A DNA stretch of 64,000 nucleotides from Pelodera strongyloides (Eukaryota > Nematoda > Chromadorea > Rhabditida > Rhabditidae), in the NCBI GenBank assembly GCA_036852015.1, contig JAANDG010000105.1, positions 248,001 to 312,000 of the forward strand, written 5' to 3'. This document shows positions 54,058-64,000 of this stretch, in pieces. Within the stretch, counting starts at the first letter, position 1. Each line of letters begins with the position of its first letter. Both the position numbers and the translations under genes were made by a program. The notes beneath the pieces are model-generated. The model did not search any database. It saw only the letters and a program-made list of their open reading frames with translations, and had not been told where the DNA came from.

Positions 54058-57000
54058 ATGGGGAAGCCTTCGGTTGAGGACCAAGTTTATTACCATGGAC
54101 GCGTCACACGTTTACATTCAGAAGACGTGCTCACAAACGATGGAGACTTTCTGGTTAGTTCTTTCTGTTTTGTGATATAAACGCTAATACCTGAGCTTTC
54201 TCTACTATTTTACGCACAAACATTCCCCTGGTTTTTGTTAATGAGCCTTTCTTGAAGAACTGTATAACATACATTCATCGATTTTCTTCTTTTACCTTCC
54301 ATTTTATATATTTTTTCTTACTCATTATTTCTTACTCACTTTTTGTCGATGTTTGCATTAAAACTACAGTAAATCAGCTTGTGAGCATTAAATTGCGGAA
54401 TCATCGCACGCTGTCCATACCTTTATTCAGTGAATCATTTCAATCCTTCTCCTCTTATCTTATCTACATAGTATTGAAAATCGAAGGCAAATGCGATTTT
54501 CTTCTAAAGTAAACATATTTGAATTTGATGCGAACAGCGTTCTTCGCCGTATTCAAATCATGCGGAGTGAAACATGATCGTTCTTTAGTTTTAAAAGCAA
54601 CAATCTATTTTTAAAAGAAATTTGGGGGGTGAGCGAATATTTTTGCTTTCCGTGTTGTGCATTGAATCCAACAACCAACTTTCGAATGTGTTCAAACACG
54701 TTTGTTTGTCTTTGCTTCAAAGCAAAATAGTACAAATTTTCGATACGGCTAGCAATTCGTATTGTTTATTCAAATTTCCGTAGTTTGATGCGTTTCCCCT
54801 TGTGCGCTTCATGTGCGTGCATACTTGCGCCCAAACCAAACACACACGTCAAAATCAATCCGCCGACTTCGTATGCAAATTTCGTACGATAAGCACATCT
54901 AATAGTTTTGATTATTAGGGGAAACCCTAGTAGTTAACCAGCCAATGTTCACCTTTCAAAGAAACTTTGAGATGTAGAGTTGCTGTTTCCTGGGCCATGC
55001 ATAGGTTCTCAGACATCTCGTTGCCAGAAGCAAGAAAGCAAAAATGTTTTTTTTTACCGAATTGTGGTCGCTCAAAGGTACTGACCGCATCTTTGATTTG
55101 CATATAGATACGTGAAGGGGTTTAGCCCGTTATCTACCCAATCATTATGTATATCCTTCATGTACGTCCAAGGACATGTCATACAATATGGTATACTAGT
55201 TTTGTATCAAACTACATAAGAGTGAATAAGTGGACCGAAAGTGCTTTTTTATTGAAACAAAAACACATATGTATGAACACCTATTAATAACTTGTAAGTT
55301 TCTCCCTCGATTTTTTTACCAGACTACCTGAGATCACATGTAGATAAGTGTTTCTATTGTCCTGCAAATAGGAGTACAGCGTATATGTATAAGCACCACG
55401 TGGTTTCAAAACAAAATATTGCCGTATACTTGACCTGATCATCAATGTGTAACAAGTAGGTGCTGTAAGGGTTCTTTCCGAATGTTGCGTAATGCTTTCA
55501 CCAAGACATGTGGTGTGAAGATATATTGCCATATTACAGGATAGGGTTAAGACAAATTGCGAATGAAAACCATCAAATTATGTGGCATAACAATCCTCCA
55601 AGTTTCTTTTTTTTTTACAACGTTTGCCCCCCCCCCCCCATTGAGCTCTTTAATTACTATGTACAGTAAAAAGAAGCATATTGGTGATAGAACACGGTTG
55701 GAAACAAATAATTTACTTTTAACGAAGCAGCAGTCCTGTTCACAGTTCGCTTACCATATAATGTTCTCATTTGTGGGTTTAGGCTTCGGGCGTAGGCTTC
55801 TTACTGGAATGAGTTTCTTGTAGTGGAAGTGATAATTCTTCTATGCATCTCTAGCATATAGCTGATGTGCAATTCGCTCCTTTGTGACGCAATCATTGCG
55901 TTCGGTTTTATGTATAGTTTTTCGCAGCGTGCACACTTTTTACAATGTTCCATATGCACATTTGCTATTCTTCACGATACAATATTCAATAAAAGCGTTG
56001 TATTTATGTGCACCTGGCACACTGTGTACAAATAATTAAGTGCAAATATAATGTTAAGCGCAATTGGATATTATTCTTTGCCGGTGTATATTCCAAAGAA
56101 AATTAAGAAACTTAAGATGTGGACGGAGGTTGAGTCATCTTAAGCTAATATCGTGTCCTTTAATCAAAGCAATGTATCGTATCGTTTTCCCTTTTGAAGC
56201 CACTAAATCCTTCCTTGCGGACAGCTGCGCGCTGAATTACCGCCCGTTACAGCGAACAGGGAACGTTATTTCCTAACTGCCAGTTGAGATGTTAAATTAG
56301 ATGAGTAGAGGAAAAGCCGAAAATGGGATGAGGTCCCCAGGAAGCACCAAGAGAAAGTGAGAGAGCAGAGGCGACGTAATTTATTTTCGATTGATACTGA
56401 TATACCGAGCTATGTGTATCTGCAAGGGTAAATGGCTATGGCCATATTCAAACATTATTGTCCATGCCTAGAGTAACACTAATATGTTTTGCAGGTGCGC
56501 GACTCAATCTCTCAACCCGACCAATGTGTATTAACAGCGAAATGGAAGGGAAAAGCACTTCATTTCCAGATAAACTCTACCAACATCGGTGGAAAAAGAT
56601 TGTATCATGTGAGTATTTGATTGACTATAACTCTTTTGCATTGTTGTATTGTTTTAACAAATAATCCAATGAGAGCAACTTAGAGCTATATGTTTGACCG
56701 AGCTGAGTTTCCAAGTGATCCCTTCTGAATGTCAACAACACAAGAATCCAGCGTTCCACCTGCGTGCCACTTCCTCTATGGCAATTACATGAAATTAACG
56801 TTAGTAGTAGATGAATGTCTTCCTATTTTTCTGCTGACAGCTCGACCAGGATTCGATTCGTTTCTACCGCTCTGCCATCCATTTCTTTTTTTTTGTCTTG
56901 TTTCGCGGCTGTCCCGAGAACAATTATTTTACACCCTATTCACTCGCAGAGAACTGACAACCAATATGGTGCAGGCAATTGGCTTTTTGGTCTCTCTTTG

Positions 57001-60000
57001 CGGATAAATATTTGATGAAAAACGTGGAACCCGATTGGAAATTAGACTACAAAGGGAGACAAGATATATTTTCTCGTAGCAGAATCAAGATTATCAAATT
57101 AATGGGGTTGATATTGTCGGATGTCGGACCTCTCAATCGAGCGCATTCAATTAAAGAAAGTTGTAACAGTAAAAAGACCGTGACCGATTGAGTTTGATGT
57201 ATGAATTACATCATCAAAGAGGACCGCAACAGCGGTACCGACAGGTGACCTGTTACCTATCGTGTACGACAAGAGGGTCAAGGTGTGGGTAACTTACAAC
57301 CAGACTATGTGCGGATTTTGAAAACAGGGTGTACGGTGCGAGTAGTATACGAATACCTAATACGGTATTGTCGACAAAGTATCTATCTGTTAATTCAAAG
57401 CAGTCGGCTATTGTCTTATTTGTCATCGGTAAATTTCTTGCAAACAGTCATTTTTTGTCTTTCAGTTCGAAGAGGAACAGTTCGAGTCAATTGTGGACCT
57501 GTTGTCATTCTATCAGTCTCATCGAAAGGCGATCACTCTGACAAGTGGTTGCCAACTCAGGACGTCTGTGCCGCCTACTACAATCCCTTATAAAAAGGTA
57601 ATAAATCAAACAAAAATCGAATTAGGAAAAATGTTCAATACAAAGTCATTGTATGAGGTGTGAAACACTCAAGTGTTATTCCATTGATTTGCGATTCAAT
57701 GTGCGTAGTTGTATTGTATTTATTTAAGCGTGTCACTCGCAATGCTACCATATTGTTGGTAACTGCATTACAAAGCCAATTATTTTAGAGCGAAGGTAAG
57801 GAACTGGAAGCCGCGTATGCTCGAGTATTCAATCCGCACGCTGCAAACATTCAGAGTGAGATTTTTGCATTGCATTATTTTTATTTTTTATCCTGTGTTA
57901 ATTAATGAACTAGTAAAGTATGCTTACAAATGTTTATCCAGTACGCACTATAAAATACACATAAAATTCCTTCCAGATCAAAGTCGTCCACTCTCACAAA
58001 AGGCGATGATCAATCAGGCATTACGGAGCTGTGGGAGACCAGCTTCAACTAGCACCACGATTCGACCAGGCATGTTGAAGTTCAATCACAGCCTATTAAA
58101 GGCTTCTCTAGCGCCCATTCATATATATCTTAACTAAAGGGTTTCAACCGATGCCCCTGTATACAAACTCATTTTCTTTACTGTATTACGTTTCAGTGAT
58201 TCCTCTCCTTCCGCCATCACTAGCCAATCGACCACTTCCCATGCCCATTAGAACACCCGCAATTGAAGATCAAAACGACGTGAGTGGTTCTTCGTGTTAT
58301 TTTATTCTATGCTCATTTCGTTTATAACACGATTTATGAATCTTTAGCCTGTTATAATAATTTCAATACACTTCTAGCAACTTCCAATATTTAACATTGG
58401 CAATTCCCAGGGTTTGCATGAATACACACTGTATAAACTGAAGCCTAAATCGGTCTCCAGCAATTATTTCGGCTTATTTTTTATTCAAGGTCTTCTCCGC
58501 TAAACCTGACGACATGTCCATGGTAATGTTGTGCGTAGATCGTGCTAACTATGTGGCTTTCCCTTTCTCTGCAAGCTTCTGTATTCATTGCAACAAAATA
58601 GAAATTCTTCATGATACCTGGCTTCAATGTCGTAGTGTCGTGACTGAAACTTCGGAAATAAATCTGTTTTATTCCTTATAATTTAGTATTGTGACATGGA
58701 CTACGATGCAATGGATAATATGGCAATACTGGATGCTTCTGTAGTACAGCTTGATAAGCCCAGGAGTCTGACGCAAACCAGTCGATCGCACTCCACACAG
58801 TTTTTGGCAGGTTTGAATTTAAATCAGGATGGCTTACTCTTCAGCCTTTATGTTTGGCTCGAAAACTCAGAATCGGCATTTTCGCAAGAAATCCTATTTT
58901 TTTGTTCGTCTTTGGTTGTGACTAGCCACTTTTAACACTGCTGATTGTATCAGCCTTGTCGTTACATTGTCTTATTTAATCTAATAAACATGGATGATTA
59001 ATATTCAGCCACTCCAACTTTGCACAAGTTCAACTCAATTCCGCATCTCTCCGCCAAACCTCCACCCCTACCCCCGAGACCCTCGACACCGATGAAGTGC
59101 GATTCAGCAATTGCCCTCGACTCATCCGATTACGACGAGCCAAAACCATCGATGCATAATAAGGTAATTTACAATTAGTTGTTTGTTGGCGTGCTGCTGG
59201 AGGGATGCCGTCATTTTGAACAGATATTTTCCAAAATCAGAGCTTCTTGCGACTCCCAGTATATGCTTCAAAAACACGTATTAAAGTGCTTTATTCGACC
59301 GGTGTTTTTGAATCATATACTGGGAGTCGCAAGAAGCTCTGATTTTGGAAAATATCTGTTCAATTTACAATTAAGCAATTGTTATCCTTTGTATGAATTG
59401 CTCATTAATACCCTCATTTGTGCAGCTCACTATTGAAAAATAGTAAAAAGCGAGGTTCAATAATTATTTACAGGAGATAGATTCTGACTATGATATGGTG
59501 CGAACGAAACTTCGCAATGGAAATTGCAATGAGGATTCAGATGAACTGACCGAGTTGACTGTACGATTAAGGTACGAGAAATTGACTTTTCAGCAAGCAT
59601 GATAGTGAGAGCATGTCCGTGTGTTATGTTATGGTTGTTGGCGAAGGCTGGTAGCATAAAGCTTACGCTCCAACTACTTATGGTTAGTCAACCCATGAAG
59701 AGTGACCGATTCCAGATAAAATATACTTGATGGTAACAACGAAATTAGCTTGCATAAAAATATGTTTTGATACAACGTCACGATTCCAAATAAATTATCG
59801 TAATTCTTTTGCAGACATGTAGGACAATACGTAGACTATGCACACAGCAAATGTTTCTAATATGACGCTGTAATTCAAGGTTGCCCGTTTTACTTTCGCT
59901 CTTTCTTTCTCCCTCTTTTGCTCTGCTAAAATGTAAAATGATTGACAAACGACCTCACTACCGAGTTTTTTCTCCCTTATATTTTACCGCATATTTACAA

Positions 60001-62592
60001 AATTCCCGAGGCCACCTAGAAGTTGGCTAATTTAATCTAGCTGTAAATTTATCTCGTCTGAGATCAAGCAGCCGTAACCTTGCCGTCTAGAATCGACGAC
60101 TGTCTGTATTTTAGCAAAATATTCTAGCATTTTGAGGTAAACGATAGCTTATTGCAGGAATTCGTAGTTGAGTAAAGATTTACTCGGAAGGCAGTCAATA
60201 TCAAAAGTAATCAAAAGAGCAAGAAATATTCCCTCGCGCTTTTTTCTTCAGATTTTTTCCTCGTAAAGGGTGGCTCTAGAATGAGAAGTTAATGAAATCA
60301 ATCAGTTTGTAAACCAAATTACCTATTTTATTTAATAACCACATTATTTTTCGCCATTATGATTCATTATTTGTTTAGCTAGCAAAGAGCTACGCAAGGA
60401 TCACTTGCTCATTTTTAAGCTATTTTCTGTTAGCAGAAGTTGACTCGCGAGTTACGAAACACGTCCTATTTTGTTTGCAAAGGTCGAAAATGCGTCGGCA
60501 ACATTGGTTATTGCTCGACTAAATGCTTGAGAAAAAGCGGACTGTTTAAACTTTGGAAGGTTACTGAAGTTGCGAAATGCGAGCGGCTATCAGAGTAATT
60601 ACTCGATAAAAAAAAATAGTGCAAAAGAAAAATTTGGGTTCAAAAAGAAACTAAGTGTTCTCATGGTAGAATGACATACATTAGCGACGTGTCAGGTGTA
60701 CTCTGTGACACAATAAATCGAAAGACAAATTACACTCTTCATAAGGCGACAAATGATTGATCGGTTGTTAAATCATTGAGTGTTTTTGTTTTGCTTGGGA
60801 AACCGCGCGAGCATGGCATTATGAACGTCGAAAATTTAGAGTGTTCGTCCTGGCAACATTTTAATTTCTCACCTAATAAAGTAAAACTAAGGTACTTACA
60901 CACCTAACGTGCATATGCATTTACATGTTTCCTAATGCATCCTCACGATTCTTTTTTGAGAGCGTTCATGCTTTTTTTTCTACTGCAATTGCAATTCAAG
61001 TATAGTATTTGACCCAATATTGTGTTTCAGGGACTCCGGAATCAGTATGTCAAGTCGAACGGACATAATCGATACGCAGATGTTGACTGACGTTTGCAAA
61101 TACATTAAATCGTTGAGTACGGAAGAACTTGGCGGTATCATTTGCCACGAAGATGCCAAACTACTCAACTTTATCAACAATGGGCAGGTGAGTGAAACAA
61201 GTTCAACTTCTCTATTCTAAACGTCGCGTCCACAGAAACATTATTTTGTTTATTTAAATCAGCACATATTGAAGGCATAGTACATATTGAATGCATTGAA
61301 TACAAATTTTGTATTTAAGAAAACGCTCGGTGTTGATAACGGTCTTCGACAGATTCTTCTCCCTTCTGGAGCCACGTTGAGGGAAAAATTGATGCTCAGG
61401 TTGGTGACTTCTTGTTGACTTCTTCCCCGTTGTTTCACACTCCGCGATGTCTACTGTATTGCTGAAAGGCATTCCATAAGGTGTGAGTCCTCAAAAAAAT
61501 AAGGAACATAATTATTCAGGAGTCGTTGCATGCAGCTGACTGTTGTCCTGACGATCCTTCACAGAAAGGAGCAATCGAGTGAAATGATAAAGCAGTGGAC
61601 ATTCCTTGCGACTTCCCTTCTTCACTCACATGGGAACTTCTTTGGTTTCGTGAACGTTATCCAAGGATTGACGTCCAAAGTGGTTAGTTTTATAACGTGG
61701 CGTTTCGCTAATTTGGCTGAATTTGTTCCGTTTTACTTTAAATGTGTTTATGAACTCCCTAGTTATATTTGGGACTAGGGACTACCATGTAGTGTCGCCA
61801 GCTATCGGCATATATGTCTGCTATGATGTAGTAGTCTTTTGACGTGCATAATTCATACAGAGTATTATATTACGATTGTGTGCAGCGGATATTTTATTTA
61901 TTTATAATTCTCCTTACATTGTGGTTTGATGCACATATGCATCACATGCGTGAGTCCAGTATTCAAGATCTAAAATGTTGTTTACAAATGTGTTAATACC
62001 CTGTATAAAATTTTCAGCTAATGGAGAATCCCGCATGGAGGGACGTTGACATGCATACTCGAAAGGAGTTTGAATCGGCTAAGTCAGCGTTCAAACACCT
62101 TCGATCGACAGGCGAAGCACCAACTTCGGGCACATGTGTATTTCCCCTGCTCCACCCTCTCCTTGAATTGTACACTTCAAATAATACATCATTCATTGAT
62201 GAGTCGTCATTCTCTGCTGAGATGGGTAAGCTGTTTTTTTTTCTTTGTCTTGTTTTCTAAGGTTGCAGAAGGACTTTTTCCTTGAAACAAAAAAGAAAAT
62301 GTTTAGCTTTCAGATTATGTTATGTACATCTTAAACGGAGTATTTTTGAATATTCCCCGCTTTTTCAGTATCATTCTGGAGGTGGTTGGACATGGGCCGT
62401 GCCTGGTCTCAGGTTTCCGATGAAATGAGTGCACGAGCATCTGCCAAATACGGTCATATCCGTCCGGGACCCGACTGTCCCCTCAGTTTGCAGTCAATGC
62501 AGGCTTTGTTATGTGAAAATGGACCTCCAATCAATTTTGAACCAGCGTTGTACACCATCAAGAAGCTGCTTTCTGAAGGGGAAAGTCCTTGA
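54058..62592 (+). CDS. SH2 plus Cdc25-homology adaptor, BCAR3/SH2D3 (NSP) family, 584 residues
   Basis: Fourteen exons close in phase: 54058-54153, 56495-56608, 57466-57597, 57789-57855, 57977-58030, 58197-58279, 58687-58810, 59009-59163, 59474-59571, 61031-61187, 61320-61399, 61520-61682, 62018-62225, 62369-62592. An acceptor CTTTTTAG at 54039 precedes the first ATG, so trans-splicing is plausible; a longer N-terminal form cannot be excluded. The SH2 domain is at about 11-105 (YYHGRVTR, GDFL-VRDS, FESIVDLLSFYQSHRKAIT). A linker follows with KPPPLPPRP and possible phosphotyrosine sites SDYDEP and SDYDMV. The C-terminal domain at about 325-580 resembles RasGEF/Cdc25 (LREKLMLRSRCMQLTVVL, IKQWTFLATSLLH, FFGFVNVIQGL, PLLHPLLELY). 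In mammals this domain is catalytically degenerate and binds Cas-family scaffolds. The donor at 58031 is the least certain junction. Confidence 0.88.
59166..59373. mobile_element. Small fold-back insertion with 12-bp target duplication inside an intron
   Basis: AATTTACAATTA occurs at 59166-59177 and 59362-59373. The 184 bases between consist of a tail of about 38 bases and two near-perfect inverted arms (about 59216-59276 and 59303-59363; core CAGAGCTTCTTGCGACTCCC and its complement). It sits in intron 59164-59473 of the SH2 adaptor gene. There is no coding capacity. The layout (duplication, tail, arm, spacer, arm, duplication) repeats that of the 40-41 kb palindrome. Confidence 0.8.
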
Positions 62593-64000
62593 GCATACGC
62601 GTTCAATATGCAATTTATCCCTAGGCTTATGAAGCCACAATTTGCCACTGTATATAATACTGTTAAGTTACCGATAAAATCTACATTATATTTTTGGTCG
62701 AGAAAACGTCTTCATCCCAACCATTAGCAAGCACATTTACGTTTGTTCGAACACACTCACTACGCCTTGTACAATCTGCCTGACTGTTTGAATAAGAAGT
62801 ACATTAATGAGTCTAAAATACGAAGGATGAATTCCTTTAGTAATGTGTTCTTAAATCTTGCTTGAGTCAAACCTAATAAGCTCGCCTTACACTTGACTGC
62901 CATTTATTTGTTCAGGGCCAAATATGTATGTTAGTTCGAAATCGGTATTTTTGCTAATAGGTTGAACCCGTAACTTTTGTAAACCTGTCATACTTGCTAG
63001 TTTGTTTACGGCATAGATCTCGACTTGTCCTGAGTAAACTAGAGGTCTGTTAATATATTTTTTGTTCTATATAGCTTTCATATATTGGTAATATTTATTT
63101 GTTTGCATAATTAACGTTTCTGAACGTTCGCTCCAGTGCTATATAACAATCCGGTCATGCTTTTTTGTGAGAATAATATTGTTTTTGTTTGTTGAATTGT
63201 TGAAGCGTATTAGTTTTAGTACAGGCTTTTGATTGCGGTCAACGAGTGGACCTTCCTTGAGGTTGGTATTCAAATTAAAGAAGGGCGGATGCTAGGTTGA
63301 GTTCTTTAAGAAGTTCTGTGAAAAACACTCTGTATGGAAGCTTTGCCGGAAATGAAGATAATTTAACCCGGTCATTTCTGAAGCCTTTTTAGGGAGTCAC
63401 TAGCCCACCGTTCGTTTCTTTGCAAAGTTCTTAGACTTTTGATAACTAGCAGGGCCCCAATTAAGATAGAAGAAGCGGTTTTTACCCTATGATACTATTA
63501 GTGATACGCTTCAACGGCTTTTTATATAATCTAATTGTGTTATATATAGTTTAATAGCAAAATATGTCGCGATTTTAATGCATGAATAAACGTGAATAGG
63601 AAGTTGACTTTGTTTGATATTCAAGAAATAAAAGAATTACAATTGTTCTTTAGTTTATGATTTCTTGTTGCATTTTATGTAATAAGTTATTACGGAGCTT
63701 ACTGTTAGCAAATGGTCTATATAATTAAAAAATACAAAGTGTAAATTTTTTTCGGAAAACGCCTGCAAACGTGCACATCTCCTCTCACTCCAAGCGGATT
63801 TTTTTTGCCAATTATGATTTTCGATAAAGTCAGAAGCGAAAACATCAAAAAGCCATACCACCGTTTGTCAACTTGAAACGATATTTACATATACTCTGCT
63901 CAGGATTTATGATTTGAAATAAATTGTGTCAATACTTATTTAATGTTTCGATGGACTGTTTGCACAGCTGAAGTGGATACGACGTTCTCGACATGCTATG
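62593..64000. other. 3' region of the SH2 adaptor gene, no further gene seen
   Basis: AT-rich with no supported exon. AATAAA hexamers near 63583 and 63627 are the clearest polyadenylation candidates but are about 1 kb from the stop, so the 3' UTR is long or a variant signal is used earlier. Confidence 0.45.

Overview
The window is nuclear DNA of a nematode, most likely a clade V (strongylid-type) worm. The evidence is many short exons with near-invariant TTTTCAG or TTTTTAG 3' splice sites, small AT-rich introns beside a few large ones, and nematode-typical families: a DB-domain secreted protein, ZP/cuticlin-type proteins and a PMP3 proteolipid. I rebuilt the gene models by hand from GT/AG sites and reading phase. 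All phases close to complete reading frames in seven genes; in an eighth, at the left edge, only the 5' exons were closed.

Layout. 1-8172 (-): 5' part and body of a large secreted or adhesive mosaic protein (C-type lectin, LDLa, sushi and EGF modules) whose 3' end lies off the left edge. 9224-9758 (-): a 57-residue PMP3/UPF0057 membrane proteolipid. 11318-13782 (-): an unrecognised basic, Ser/Tyr/Arg-rich protein of about 211 residues, with a tRNA-Ile in one intron. 17677-22089 (+): a gliotactin/neuroligin-type cholinesterase-like membrane protein whose nucleophile serine is replaced by aspartate. 23082-27239 (+): an 18-exon coiled-coil protein of unknown function. 28548-29534 (+): a cysteine-rich DB-domain secreted protein. 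30693-35439 (-): a ZP-domain type I membrane protein with a furin-like site, with a tRNA-Ala in intron 1. 54058-62592 (+): an SH2 plus Cdc25-homology adaptor of the BCAR3/SH2D3 (NSP) family.

The stretch 35.4-54.0 kb has no convincing gene. It holds transposon debris: a 458-bp-arm near-perfect palindrome flanked by a 12-bp direct repeat and resembling Penelope-like element ends, and a palindromic MITE with TTAA target duplications (relatives at 35 kb and 4 kb). The sequence upstream of the adaptor gene is enriched for the octamer ATGCAAAT. A second small fold-back insertion, also with a 12-bp duplication, landed in a 5' splice site of the adaptor gene.

The genes do not form an operon: orientations are mixed and spacers are 1 kb or more. 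A loose theme is epidermal, neuronal or extracellular-matrix adhesion (lectin/sushi/EGF, ZP, cholinesterase-like adhesion protein, Cas-type adaptor), but a functional link is only inference. I saw no bacterial-style system, CRISPR array or intact transposase.
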